Assembly (NCBI GenBank): GCA_023101725.1
Contig: JALJCO010000108.1
Location: forward strand, 1 to 64,000
Reading direction: 5' to 3'
DNA length: 64,000 nucleotides
Origin: Atherinomorus stipes
Lineage: Eukaryota; Chordata; Actinopteri; Atheriniformes; Atherinidae
The notes beneath the pieces were generated by a model, which saw only the letters and a list, made by a program, of their open reading frames with translations, searched no databases and had not been told where the DNA came from. The position numbers were made by a program, and so were the translations under genes. This document shows, piece after piece, positions 1 through 12,067 of this stretch (positions are counted from its first letter, which is position 1; each line of letters begins with the position of its first letter).

Positions 1-445
1 GCCCCCTGGAGTCACAGATTTTGGTGTAACACCAGCAGTGGTTGACTTAGCTAACCCTTCCTTCAGAAATAATACATCCATGATATCATGCTAAATTAGC
101 CTGAGCTAGCTGCTACTTTTCTTTGTGTTTTTAACAAAAACTTGATGACCAAGCACGAGGAGAATCACGCTTGATCCACATATTTTAACTATTACAGAGG
201 CTGAAGGAAACAACACAGATGATTAGATGCTGGCATTCCGAAATACCGCAATTCCGACATCCTAACACTCAAGTCAGAGTGGTGGAATATCGGAATGGTG
301 GTTGCCCCACACACAAACGATAACGGCAGGTGTTAAACTAGCGCAGTTGCAGGTTAAAAAAGAAACAAACACTCAGTTTAATTTAACGATAAGAGTAATG
401 AGCAGCGAATAGATACACATGTCCATCATTACCTCCATTAGTGCC

Positions 446-1291
446 CAGTTTCCAACACATTCTCACTCCCAACTCGGCATCTGTTGATGCCTGGACAGGC
501 TCCCTCCACGTCACCTGTCTACGCGCGGGGTAAACCCATCTCGTACATATGTGACACAGCGGGTCTCTCTAGAATGTTATTGAAATCCATAATTGGCGGT
601 ATTTGACGACATGAGAGCACAAAAGAGGAGCCTTGTCCGGTGATCTTGATCAGCCCTGGCGGCGGCAGGAGGAGAAACGACGGCGAGTCCGACTGACGAG
701 AAGGAAGTCGACCAGTTAACAACTGGTTGAAACACAAGGCAGTGTTTAGCTCGACTGGTTGGGAAGCTGCCACAGTATTCAGATGCTGCAGTTCCTCCAC
801 ACAGCCGGTCTCAGTACGATTCCCACCCTGGGACCCGCTGCAGCCCCCACTCTCTGACCCCCTGCAATGTGTGCATTTATTATGTTGCTTATTTGAATTT
901 TGTTTATTTATGCACATCAACATGAAAAAGAACTGTGGTTGTTTACATGAAACAAATGGATACTATGAAAACAAAGTGTATATTTGATGCTAGAAAAGTT
1001 ACCAGAACAAAGCTGAAGCCGCAATCTATCTTGAAAAATATTAATTTTTACCGCCATTTTTCTTTTGGTCACACCAGGGGGGAACTCGGCAGTCATGTAA
1101 CCACCACTAGGAGTTGCTTTTGGACGCTTTTTAAGTCAAAATGTAAGGGATTTCCAAAACATTCAATAAGAGACCCACTGCGTCACATATGTACGAGATG
1201 GGTATACCCCGCGCGTAGACAGGTGACGCGGAGTGAGCCTACCCAAGCGTCAACAGATGACGAGTTGGGAGTGAGAATGTGTTGCAGTTTC
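446..1291. mobile_element. Inverted-repeat DNA element, 7-bp TSD
   Basis: The two ends at 453-592 and about 1150-1284 are inverted copies of each other over roughly 135 bp. Both begin CAACACATTCTCACTCCCAA and share GTCTACGCGCGGGGTA. The 7-bp direct repeat CAGTTTC lies immediately outside each end (446-452 and 1285-1291), the signature of a transposed element about 830 bp long. No transposase is present, so it is non-autonomous. The superfamily cannot be named from the termini. Open frames inside are chance. Confidence 0.8.
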
Positions 1292-1789
1292 AAATGTTCA
1301 TCCAAAAGTTAAAATGAAAAGTCAAACTCAGGCTGAATGGCATCCATCTGCATCCTGCGCTCTTTCTGATTGGCTAATATAAAGATTCTACCAAGACTTA
1401 CTGGTTTGGAGCAAGCTTTAAATACATGGAAGGAAATTAGATTGAAAAATACAAATGGACCCACAACACAACATGTGAATCTTATTTTTCTGTTTTCATT
1501 TTCCCTAATGACAGAAATACATTGTATGGATGGAAAATTTCAGTTCTTGGAAACAAGTATTTTCTCATACAATAGTTTTCATTTTATATATTTTTCAAGA
1601 CCTGGAAATTTAATCAATCAAGTTCCATACTTTTCCATGCTTGTGTAGAAACCCTGTGGTGTTGATGTCAGATTTGGGAGGTTAAGCCATGAATTAACGC
1701 ATCAATCTATGTCCATACCTTTATGATTATGAGCTGTGGGTAATGACTGGAAGAACAATGTCAAAAATACAAGCATCCAAAATGAGTTT

Positions 1790-2580
1790 CCTTCACTGAG
1801 TGGCGGCGCTCTCAGACATGGTGAAAGCTCTGTCATCAGGGAGGAGCTCATAGTAGATCCAGATGCAGGGTCTTTCTTTTTACACGTTTAAATAAAAATC
1901 ACTGGAACATCTTTAGCTCATCCAGAACGCTGCTGTGATTTAATGACAAAATCTTCCAAGTTTTCACATGTCATCCTTTTACTAACCCAGTTCCACTGGC
2001 TCCCCTTTTACAGCAGAGTGCATTTTCAAATTCTGGCTTTATCAAACTGAACTGTTCATGATCAATCATCAGTCTATATTAGAGACCTTTATGGACCTTT
2101 ATTAGAGGCCTTATGTTCTCAGCAGGTCCCTGAGATCACGTGATCATGGTCCACCGGTTGTAAAACAGCTGAAAACCAAAGGTGGCAGAGCCTTTGCCGT
2201 AGTGCCTCCTTTCCTCTGGAACCCCCTTCCTCTCAGCCTGAGATCTTTGGACTCGGTGATCTCTTTTAAAAAGCAGCTAAAGACTCATCTTTAAAGATGT
2301 TTTTAGATTTAAGGTGCTATATAATTGAAAATATACTTATTTACTTACTTGCTCAGGCACCTGGTAAGGGTGCTCCTTTGTTTCCCCCTTGTTTCGCAGG
2401 CACACTCCATCAGGGGAAGACCCAGGACTCGGCTCTTGGTTGGTCTGGGAATGCCTTGGGATTCCCCACTGGGAGTTGGGAGACGTGGCCAGGGAGATGG
2501 AAGTGTGGGCTTCTGGCTGCCCCTGTAATCCAATCCTGAACAAGTGGTGGTAAATGATTGACGGATGATAGATGGGATGT
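1790..2580 (+). mobile_element. Retroposon 3' region (ATGG-tailed), split in two
   Basis: The parts 1795-1878 (GAGTGGCGGCGCTCTC, GGGAGGAGCTCA) and 2352-2580 (GGGGAAGACCCAGGACTC, GCCTTGGGATTCCCC, then a decaying GGATGATAGATGG tail) match in order a very common fish retroposon 3' region. About 470 bp of a second retroposon separates them. The match is from memory of the repeat, so the family name is left open. Another 3' tail of the same kind lies on the minus strand at 10.84-10.93 kb. Confidence 0.6.
1885..2350 (+). mobile_element. L2/Rex-like LINE 3' end
   Basis: Broken plus-strand translation resembles the C-terminus of fish CR1/L2/Rex-type reverse transcriptase ORFs: near 2150-2300 it reads KGGRAFAVVPPFLWNPLPL then LRSLDSVISFKKQLKTHL, followed by an A/T-rich 3' end. 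Stops and frameshifts interrupt it, so it is a 5'-truncated dead copy. It sits inside the ATGG-tailed retroposon. Confidence 0.65.
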
Positions 2581-4152
2581 ATTCTTTTTAAAAATTAGCT
2601 CAAATGAGCATTAATGAAGTTCAACGCTCCTGATCAACCTGAATGTAATGAAGACATTTTCTGCTGTTTTTGCCACTCGTAGTTTACAAGATTACTACGA
2701 TTTCTCCTTGGTTTTGACCAAGCCAAAATATCTTTGTTGACTTAAGAATGGGAGCAGGTTATCTTTCAAACTAATGATGACAGTTATGATTAACAGTTAA
2801 GGGGTGGTGGCGATGATGGATCACATTCAACAGTTTATTTGTACTTAAACTCAGCTCATTACCTGCACTTTAAATCCATCCCAAGTACAGATTTTTGTTA
2901 ACTACCCACCAACCACTTAAGCTTTTATAAACTTAATATGACATGTACTCATAAGTACTGGCCAGAACCCAGTTTCTGTTACTGCTCCCAGGTTCTCAGT
3001 TTATTGTTATTAAGTGCATGAAAGTCAGGGCATTGTAGTCAGCACTGTTCAGCCAGTGTAACACCAAGCACTCTTCTTTATTTCTTTGTTGTTTGTTTTG
3101 TTTTGTAATATTCATTACTCATGTAGCACTCAACCCAAGTAGCTAGGTATTGACCCTTTGTTAATGTGGTGATAGTACTATGGCCAGGGCCCTAGACTTG
3201 TTTATGCTTTTTAATTATGCAATTATAATTGATTATAATTAGTTTTTTGCCACCACTGCCTCATGTTTCCCCCCTTTTTGAGGCTAACCAGGTAGTTAGT
3301 ATCTGATATGATTTTATTCATGAATACAAATTTTCATTGTTGATGAGTAAACATGGTCGCTACGTCTCTGTATAGCGTATATTACTCAATTTGTTCTTTT
3401 TAAAATCACAATCGAAGAGGTTTTCAGCTCATTCAGGAAACATTATCCTTCCTCAGCTTAGTCACCTCTTATTTATCTAACTGAGGGAAAACTTCCACCT
3501 ACACAATATGGCAGCTTAAACAACGATAATCTGAAGAATGAATAAGCACTTTTACACATTATCTGTCTTGGAAATTAGTCACAAGCTTTCTTGTTGCATC
3601 AACTCAGCTTTGAAATACAGCTAAGAGTCTTGGCATTCAGTGCTAACTCCAGACTTTGGACTTTCCTTCAAGGCCGTAACAAATAAGACATGACACAAAT
3701 AGACCATAATTAAAACAAAATGACTGCTAATTTTCATAAAAGATTTTATGGAAAAGTATCAAGAAAGATATCAGATTTAGCTTCAGATGGATTACAACAT
3801 TTGATGATGGAGGAACAAAGTGAGAAAGATGGAAAAAACAGAGAAATACTAAAGAGAAAGACAGATAAAAGGTGAGTGTCTGTCCTGAGCAATAAATATC
3901 CTTTAAATTTCTCCTTCCTTCAGGTTTTTTGGGGGGAATTAAGCCAAAACTAAACCTTAAACCTGACTGAGAAATACATTTAGAGCCACCAAACGGAGAG
4001 AGAGCAAGCATGAAATATAGCATAAATCAAGCTAATGCTGCCTAAAAGACAACTTAATTTAGCAAAGAACTTATTCTACATCGTATCTTTAGGAATTTTG
4101 TTACTCGCAGCCTGTTGTAAAGACAAATTGTCCCTATTTTTAATGTCCATCA
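2581..4152. other. No feature recognised
   Basis: A/T-rich sequence with no convincing ORF, terminal repeat or RNA gene. The minus-strand frame at 3727-4023 is hydrophobic and lacks any family motif. Confidence 0.6.
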
Positions 4153-5565
4153 TTAGCTGCATTTCCATTAAACTTTTTCGCAAAATAAAAGCAAAATTTC
4201 TTAAATCTTGAAAAAGTACAGTTGTGATATGCAGGTGTTAAGCGCATAAGCCATAATTCTCAAAAAAAAATCCTGCCCCATGAGACTCCACTCTGAGGAT
4301 GGAGGTACAAAACACTTTGCATTTTAGAGCTACTGCTCCTCGTCAGGACATGAAAGCAGTGGATGATAATTCAGGGGACAAGTTTGTGTGTTTGGACCCC
4401 TCTGATGACATCAGCAAGGAAAAAAAAAATTGTGGTGATGCATCACTAAGACATGGCTATAAGATGTATCCCGTGGCCACATATTAAATCATGGCAACAA
4501 ATGATTAACATGTGCAAACGAGATTACCAAGTCATGGCTTTGTGTCACAAATGTGTGGAAATGACATAAACAACTTGTTGCCAGTCATTACTTACACACA
4601 AAGAACTTAAACCATATCAGCATGTTGTCAAAAAAATTAACTTTGTTCGCTGAAATATATTTCTTTAGGCCTATATATGACTGGTAAAACTTCTCTGACT
4701 ACTCAGTTTCCAAAACTAATGCTTGTAAATGGTCATAATCAACATGACAAGGGGAAACTATTTTCTGCCCTTCCTCGTCATGCCCTACTGTATGGTGTGT
4801 AAATGTGAAAAACGTATTTCCATTACACTTTTGCAACGTACTGCTTTATCGAAACGTCCAAAAAACCTCCTAATGAAAGCATAGTTTTGTTTTTTTCGAT
4901 ATGGCAGTTTTTTTTTTTTTTAATTAGGTGTTTCCATCGCCAGTTTTTAACTGCGGTATTTATAGGTTTTTTTCCTTTTGTTTTGGGGTAATCGGGACAT
5001 TTCTGGTCAAAGATTTGTGTATTTATCTCCAGAGTTAAGGGCGTGGCACTCTGTGGGTAAAAACCCACCTGTGTTTTCACATATAACCTGTAAACAGGGG
5101 CTTGAACTGGGCAAATTTGCAGATCTCACACTTACATGGGCCCCATATGTGGAAACCCACATGGGAAAAACAGGTGGGGCCACCATGGAAACCGTGGACA
5201 AACCCATTTGGGTCCCTCGTATGCTGTCAGATTTAAGCCATATGGGCCCCACATAGAAATGCTGGCTGGGATTCACTCGAATTCTCCAAAAAAAAAAAAA
5301 AAAGTGAAGAAAAGGAGGTACTCTGCGGTTAAAAGAACTTTGTATAGCGCACGCTTAAAAACCAGGGTCAATATTGGCTTGGCTTTCACCCACTTCTGAG
5401 CTTTGAAGGAAAGGCTTGTGCTGAAGAGCGATGCGACCATTAACCTGAGGGGAGGGGCCCTCAGTTTGAAAACGGTTACAAATAGAAACGAGGAAAAACC
5501 TACCTTTGAAAAAAATTCTACCTTTAAGTTTTGTGAAATTCTAGGGGTAATGGAAACGCAGCTTA
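4153..5565. mobile_element. PIF/Harbinger-like element, TTA TSD
   Basis: Left end GCTGCATTTCCATTA (from 4156) and right end TAATGGAAACGCAGC (to 5562) are inverted matches with one mismatch. Both are flanked by TTA (4153-4155, 5563-5565), the 3-bp target duplication usual for PIF/Harbinger-type elements. No transposase is readable. The interior holds poly-T runs and the CATGGGCC motif cluster listed separately. The superfamily call is inference from TSD length. Confidence 0.65.
5098..5262. repeat. CCCATATGTGG/GGGCCCCA short-motif cluster
   Basis: Variants of one motif recur in both orientations: ACATGGGCCCCATATGTGG, ACCCACATGGG, CCCATTTGGGTCCC and CCATATGGGCCCCACAT. The result is a chain of overlapping imperfect palindromes inside the Harbinger-like element. 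Confidence 0.55.
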
Positions 5566-7437
5566 TGAAAAATCCCAAAAATGACAGTTTGAGGTTACTT
5601 AACAACAATTACCAAAAATATAGTCTTATCTCAGCATGGCGTTGGGTGAAAAATCTAGACAGATGGAGTTAAAAAAAAATGTCAGACCTCCAAAACGCTA
5701 TCAACCTCAGACCAAAAGGATTCCAAGAATCCAGCAAAGACCTGACACAGAACCTGACAGATACATGTGAACCTTCAGTTGACCCATCTATTGTTCACTG
5801 GGGCCTTATCAGAAATGACTCCATGGAAAGATGGCTGTCAAAAAACCATTACTAAGGAACGGAAACTGGGATAAAAGGCTGAGGTATACCAAATTATACA
5901 AGAATTCAACTAAAAATCAGAAGCAACAAGTCTGATGGAGAGACAAGTTCTCCACAAAGCCTGGAAATCAATATTATTGATTGTGTGCAATACTGTTAGA
6001 GAACAGAACCAAAGGGAGTTATTATCTGAAGAATAAAGCTTGTTTTAGACGGTTCAGACTGTGCCAAAGAATGACGGTGGTCAAAGTGATCTTGTATGAT
6101 TTTTTTTTTTTACTTTTAATACCAGGTTTTACTAAACTATAGAGGTCACTCAGGTCACTTTAGAGTCAAACAAACAGTTGCTAGGTAAAGAGCCCAGACA
6201 AATGAGAAGGATGAAAAAGTATTCGAGAAAAATGTGGTCTCTTATGAGCCAATCCAAACTAAGCAAAAAACCTTCAAAAGGACACTTAACAAGCATCAAT
6301 ACACCAGAGTCTTTGAGCTGTTTAGCATCACTGCTTTTTATTAAAATGATACGCTACAATTATTCAGGTAGTATATCAAAAAATCTGTGAAAAACACACA
6401 CACTCAAACACTAACCATAGAGATCACTGGGGTCATCAACGGGTCACTGTAGTTAGTCCAAACCAAACAGAGAAGTCGGGGGCCCCTACAGCATGGACGT
6501 CATGTAGCAGGACAGCAGTCTTGTTATTCTAACATCTACTTCACTTGAGTTTATGGCTGTACCTCTGTGTTTATGGTATGAAGCTCTGCTTATGTTGGTT
6601 CCTCAGAGTGCAGGTTGATCCAGCGATATGCAATTGTTGCAACTTCTGTTATTTGTTCCTCAAATGCTGCTTGAAGCCGATTTTCATCACTAGTTCTGTG
6701 TGTTCTTGGGAATATTTGACATTAAAGCAGCCCTGCCAGATCTGTGGGTTTTTGTGATCAAGGTCCAAAACATTTAGAATCCAAATCTACTGGTCAGGCA
6801 ACAAAATGCAGGTCAAGAAAGTTGTGCCACTTTTGCTGAAACACATCATTTAAGACAGATATTTGCATAGGCTGACTTCTACATAATGAAGTTGCACAAA
6901 TCAATATTTTCATATTAGGAAAATTAAATGATTTGTAAAACTGAATTCATAATGGATCCTTTTTAGTTACAGCTGTAAAAATTTCTGGTAAAATTACTTA
7001 TTTGAGGAATACACTGTAAAACATAAAGGTTGGGTTTACTAAAAGAAAGAAAGAAAAAGAAGAAGACAAAGTAAGCAAACTTGTTGCCTCAAAAAAGAAA
7101 GCTGTGCCAAAACTTGGGAGGTTACAATTCATTTGATTATTCAGAGAATATTGTCCATAAGAAAATAATTTGCTGTTTCCAAATCTATGTACTTTCCTGT
7201 ATTTGGTCCATTCGAAGCAGACCGAGCCCTGCGTTTGTAGGCAGACTGAGTCTGTTTTGTTGACCTGAATAACTGTTTGTGCATTCCCAATTCTGCAAAT
7301 GAAGCAGACTAGGATCTGAATCAAAAAGGGGTGGTGTGAAGCTGCTAAGTGTGTGACAAAACAACTGCTTGCTAACTCATTTGTGCATTTAATTCAAAGG
7401 TGATGTGTCAATGTTATGTTCACAACTTATTGCTGCT
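5566..7437. other. No gene recognised
   Basis: Unique-looking A/T-rich DNA with a short poly-T at about 6101. The phrase AGAATCCAAATCTACTGGTCA at 6776-6796 recurs at about 13794-13813, so part of this stretch is dispersed repeat. Nothing else can be supported. Confidence 0.5.
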
Positions 7438-7667
7438 CCTTAGAGCAGTGATTCCCAACCCTGGTCCTCAAGGAACACTATCCTGAAGACTGTCCATGTT
7501 TCCTTGTTGAAACACAGCTGACTCACATTGATGGGTCAGAAGCAGACTGGTGCAGAGCTCGTCAGAGATCCATTTGGTTTGAATCAACTGTGTCCTAGCA
7601 GGGCAAAATGGAAAGTCTTCAGGAAAGTGTGCCTTGAGGACCAGGGTTGGGAATCACTGCCTTAGAG
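7438..7667. mobile_element. hAT-type MITE, perfect 8-bp TSD
   Basis: A 214-bp near-palindrome (7446-7659) with ends CAGTGATTCCCAACCCTGG and its complement, flanked by the perfect 8-bp repeat CCTTAGAG (7438-7445, 7660-7667). The CAGNG terminus and 8-bp duplication are classical for hAT elements. It is non-autonomous. A relative with similar ends lies at 17.9-18.7 kb and a partial end at 27.9 kb. Confidence 0.9.
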
Positions 7668-7699
7668 GACAACTGTTGAGTTTATGACACCTTTATTAG

Positions 7700-7900
7700 G
7701 AGGTTTGAAACAATCTGGCCCTGATTTATCAAACAAGCATCCAAATGAGCGCACATCTGATTGCAGGAATGATCTTACGATTAAACATCTGCATTTGACC
7801 AATCGCATCATATCATAATAATTGGGCTTTGATAAACGCGGTGGCTGAAATCAATCATCATTTACATGTCATGCCCTTATTGTAAATGTTCATGGTCAAG
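7700..7900. repeat. Possible TTTATCAA inverted-repeat element
   Basis: CTGATTTATCAAA near 7720 and TTTGATAAACG near 7825 form a short imperfect inverted pair like the ends of common fish MITEs. No target duplication was found, so this is tentative. Confidence 0.25.
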
Positions 7901-8039
7901 AGGTTTGCCAAGGAAGGTTTAACCATGGAGATGAGGGATTCTGCCAAAAAAAAAAAAAAAATAGAAACTTAAAACTCTCATTTGAGAAAGCGGAAAAGAA
8001 TAAAGAGGAACTGTTTGGCAGCTTGAAACCAGAGTCAAA

Positions 8040-8452
8040 GTCGTGCTTAGGGATGTAACAATATGAAAATTTCCTATCACGGTTATTGTGACCAAAATGA
8101 TCACGGTTATCATTATTATCACGGTATTATTGAAATACCCCACCAGTATATTTAAAAATATCCAAAATGGAACTAGATGTCTACTTTGTTCTTTTTAAAG
8201 GGGGAAAATCTCCACAGTACTGTCCATGTGGGCGCCTTTGTTGCTTTCCACCATGTTTTCATAAATTAAACACTGCAAACTGGGACTGTTGATGTTTTCA
8301 AGGCAATAAGTAGCATCATCGTGAGTTTTTCAAAGTGCAATAATCAGTCACGGTTGTAACGATAATTAAAATTTGAAACGGTATTACTAATCGTCTGGAA
8401 TTTTATCACGATTAACCATTTTACCGGTAATCGTTACATCCCTAGTGGTGCT
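8040..8452. mobile_element. hAT-type MITE, TAGGGATGTAAC termini
   Basis: Left end TAGGGATGTAAC (from 8048) and right end GTTACATCCCTA (to 8444) are exact inverse complements. The flanks GTCGTGCT (8040-8047) and GTGGTGCT (8445-8452) agree at 7 of 8 positions. The TAGNG terminus with an 8-bp duplication identifies an hAT-type element of 397 bp without a transposase. Subterminal ATCACGGTTAT/ATTATCACGG motifs repeat inside. Confidence 0.88.
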
Positions 8453-9250
8453 ACACTTGAGGCGCAGCAGCCCACAGACAGGTGGAGGCCGGTCAGATCC
8501 GAGCCTGACCCTGACAGGGACAGAAGAAACTGGAGGAGAATGGTAACCCCAGTCTGCTTGCATTGTGAATAACACTTTTAAACTTTGCAGTGATGAGCAC
8601 ATCCCTTCGCTTATCATTGCAGAGGTGCTGGGAAGGCAGATGGACAATGGGGTTCTGGTTAATGGGGGCAATCGTTAGTGCAATTGAAAATATACACTAC
8701 AGGCTAAAAGAGATGAATGAAAACCATTAAAAACACTTAACTGAACTTTTTCAAACTGTTAAATGTTGTGTGTTTGCTTGCACAAGCTAAGCTAAAAAAA
8801 TCAGTCTACTGATTGAGCATTTATACAACTGTAAGGTATAGACGACCCATTAGAAACAGTAGATCGGTCTTCTCCTTCCAGCCCCAATGGAGGCTGTGCG
8901 GGGCATGGGTTTCAAGGCATCTGCCCCTCTGGCTGTCAAAGCATCTTGAGCAGGACTACACAGGACAGGATTGTGTCCACCTGCCCCACAGCAAACCGTA
9001 GTGGTGCTCCACCGTGGTACATGTGAGTGGGTGTGCACTGTTGAACCGGCACTCTGTGGCAGGGTCTGCACCAGTGTGATGAGGTGCTCCATGAGCGTGT
9101 AACACTTGTCACTTAGAACCATAACATGTTAATGATTTGAATGCTTTGTTTAGATAAATAAAGAAATACAATTCAGTTACAGCTGTTTTCATTTCATTCA
9201 TTTTGGGAATCCACTTTAATGTGTTTTTTTTTTGTTTTTTTGCACATGGA
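8453..9250. other. No feature recognised
   Basis: No supported gene, terminal repeat or RNA. Minus-strand frames at 8387-8671 and 8850-9122 have no recognisable motif. Confidence 0.5.
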
Positions 9251-9494
9251 TTAAAGTGATGACACAGCAGTATAAACTATTTCATGTAGCTGATATTGCT
9301 GCATATGTCAATTCTCCAAAGAAAATGATATCACTTTTTACAATTGGGAATTGTTTAGGCATGCTAGACTTCCCTCCTCAGTAAAAGGGTTGGACGATAA
9401 TGATATGCAGCTTTACCCGGAGACCAAGTTGACTTCATTTTGATTGGCTACACCTCATTTGGCTATAACCTTATTTAGAGAAAGCAGCAACCTG

Positions 9495-10226
9495 CCCTAG
9501 TAGTTGGCAAATTTGTGAAACATAGGATGGTAGGGGAAGGTAGCGCCTTTCTCGCCTCAGATTGGCTAGAAGACCTTTCACCGATTGGCTTTTTGACTTG
9601 GCCCTGAAACGTCGTCTCACGTTGAGCCAGCCTAAACACTTCCCTTGTCCTTTTTTCCCAAAATGTAAGCCTCGAATCTAGGCAAGGCAAGTTTATTTGT
9701 ATAGCACATTTCATGTACAGAACAATTCAAAGTGCTTTACATAAAACATTATAAGCAAAAGGGAGAGAAAAAAACAATTAGAAGCATGATTCAAAATTAA
9801 AAGCATTTAAGATTAAAAAGAGAGAATACAGAGACGTGCGGATTTTAACCTTTGAATAAAATCTACATAAAAGCAGCTGAGAACAGATGGGTCTTCAGCC
9901 TGGATTTAAATAAACTAAGTGTTTCAGCTGATCTGAGACTTTCTGGGAGTTTGTTCCAGACATGTGGAGCATAGAAGCTGAACGCAGCTGATCCATGTCT
10001 GGTTCTGACTCTGGGAACTGATAAAAGGCCGGATCCAGATGACCTGAGGGGTCTAGTAGGTTCATACTGGGTCAAGAGGTCACTGATGTATTTTGGGCCT
10101 AAACCATTCAGAGCTTTATAGACCAGCAGCAGAACTTTAAAGTCTATTCTCTGATGGACCTAGCCAAACAGAGGTGTGAAAGGCTCTACCTACCCCTACC
10201 ATCCTGTGTTTTGCAAAGATACTAGC
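9495..10226. mobile_element. Nested inverted-repeat element carrying a LINE
   Basis: CATAGGATGGTAGGGGAAGG (from about 9520) and CCTACCCCTACCATCCTGTG (near 10191-10210) are inverted copies. They bracket sequence absent from the related element at 19.1 kb, so this is an insertion into the TTAA-type copy. A LINE fragment lies within it. Exact ends and target duplication are uncertain. Confidence 0.5.
9682..10170 (-). mobile_element. L2/Rex-like LINE 3' end
   Basis: The minus frame 9863-10075 encodes a typical fish LINE ORF2 C-terminus: RPLRSSGSGLLSVPR, then AAFSFYAPHVWNKLPESLRS, then LFKSRLKTHLFSAAF. It is followed on the minus strand by a 3' UTR with the usual AAAGCACTTTGAATTG and TGTGCTATACAAATAAA ending near 9683. 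The start is truncated, as is usual for target-primed insertions. It cannot encode a working protein. Confidence 0.85.
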
Positions 10227-10841
10227 AGTCAGAGTGTGTTAGGGCTAACTGTTAGCAACATGGGCACTTCAGACAATGAATTATGTTTAAAAGGCAAGAC
10301 AGCATTTAGAAAATAAATAAACTTACAGGTAATGACAATTTTGTGGTCGCCTCCTTTAGTGCTGCTGCAGAAGTTTACTTTTAAATCCATTTGTTCAAAA
10401 ACTCAGACCTGAATGAATCCATGCTGAACGCAGTCAGACATGCATGCTAGCTCCGCTCACATCAGTGTATCAGCTCAGTTGGAGGAAGGGGGTGGACACA
10501 CACACCGCACACATCTCTCTAATTAGCAGTTTTTAAAAAAAGGAGAGCCGAGTCCGGCCCGGGCCCGAGGTGATGATATGGTCACTGGCTTGAAGCCCGG
10601 CTTGGGGCTCCAGTGCAGGGCTCTAACTATGATCAATCTTTTTTAAAATTTGTGTAAGTACACCTGCCTGAGCCATCTTTGTTCAGGCAGCCATCTAAAC
10701 CACCATTTGGTTTAGGTTTTTCATGCCAGAAATGAGTATGGTATCCCATTACTCTTTCAAGTTTTGATCCTTTATTGTTACTATGCTACTACTTTTATCT
10801 CAACCATTTGTTATAATTCTTAATATTACTGTCCCTAGGAA

Positions 10842-10925
10842 ATCCATCCATCCATCCATCCACCAATCCATCTATCCATTTACTGCTTATGTGGAATTGG
10901 GCTTGGGGGGCAGCAGCCTCCTCCT
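10842..10925 (-). mobile_element. ATGG-tailed retroposon 3' tail
   Basis: On the minus strand GGCTGCTGCCCCCCAAGCCC is followed by CATAAGCAGTAAATGG and a run of ATGG units (ATCCATCC on the plus strand, 10845-10880). This is the usual 3' end of the retroposon also seen at 1.8-2.6 kb. Confidence 0.6.
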
Positions 10926-12066
10926 ATCTTACCAGTCGTGGGAGTGCATCATTACCAGGTCTGCTCTGATTCAAGACTCCCCTAATAAATGTCAGTCTTA
11001 GTCCTGTTTTTTTTTTTTTTTTTTTTTTTTTATTTATGGTATCTTGTGTCTTGTTTTGGTTTAAAATGTCATCCATGAGACACATGCTAGGCTATCTTCT
11101 GCACTTTCATCTGGATCAGATCTAAGCATCTATGCTGCTTTGCTCCAACTGCTGGGAGAGAAGATTCATGTAGTTGGTGCATTCATGCAAAACAGTTCAA
11201 AACAGTTGAGCACATTGGCAGAAAAGACTATGAAATGGAAGTCACGCTCATTTCCTCCTATTAAATTTATTATGCTTTCTTAAAAATTAAAAATATGAGG
11301 TTAAAAAAAGAGACCAAAATTTTGGATAAAAAGCTTCGATAAACTATGGAAATCGATAATAGAAACATTATAACATTATAATAGAACAAAACACTGAAAA
11401 GGTATTGAAGAAGTGGATTTGACTCAATGAGGAAAAGTTTTAACGTAGTATGTGTTAGAGGGAGTGCCATGTACGACATCTTTTCAGAGAATGGCAGTGG
11501 AGAGGTCATGAATAATGAATGAGCTTTTGAGACTTGAATGTTGGCAGGTGTGAATGTCTATTAAGCTTCATTTTGACTCTAATAGCAGATGAAGTCACAA
11601 GCAGTGCATTTGTTTGGAAATAAAACCCAAGAAGTTAGTGGGAGCTGTTGTAATGTTTTAAAAGAGCAGCAAAGTTTTTTTTTTTTTTTTTTCCTGTTGG
11701 GAGGGTGGGGGAGGGGATGAGGGGACCACAGAGTCAATGGCATTTAAGACAGTTTTTAGACACAGAACATAGTTCATAAAAGATAATTGTATCAGTAAGA
11801 AGGTGCTTCACTATAACTGTTTCATTTGCACCTAATTTGGGCCTTTTACTAAAAATGATCTACATTTTTTTATAAAGTTTGCAAATGTCGTGTACATTTC
11901 AAGCCATCAGAAAAACTCGTTCAGGTTTTTAAATATGCACATAAACTGAGAAAGGATACAATAAAACACACACAATAAAGTTAAATAATATAAATACAAT
12001 ACAAAAAAAAAACACAAAAAACTTTTCAATTTTTTTTCCAAACACTCTTTTCACATTGTTATTTAT
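10926..12066. other. No gene recognised; poly-T tracts
   Basis: Holds T runs at about 11008-11031 and 11676-11692, possibly retroposon tails read from the other strand, but no body sequence was recognised. No gene evidence. Confidence 0.5.
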
Positions 12067-12067
12067 T

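Larger units (their letters stand above)
9251..10530. mobile_element. TTAA-type element, interrupted and 3'-eroded copy
   Basis: Starts at a TTAA (9251-9254) and is collinear with the complete element at 19.1-19.85 kb: both contain GATATGCAGCTTTACCCGG, TTGACTTCATTTTGATTGG, and further on GTGGTCGCCTCC and GTGCTGCTGCAGAAGTTT. The copy is split by about 700 bp of later insertions (9.50-10.23 kb) and loses similarity near 10530 before reaching a right terminus. Confidence 0.7.

Noticed and set aside
519..1312. Three frames of 86-134 codons at the start of the window
   Set aside because: All fall within an inverted-repeat DNA element with a TSD and carry no protein family signature.
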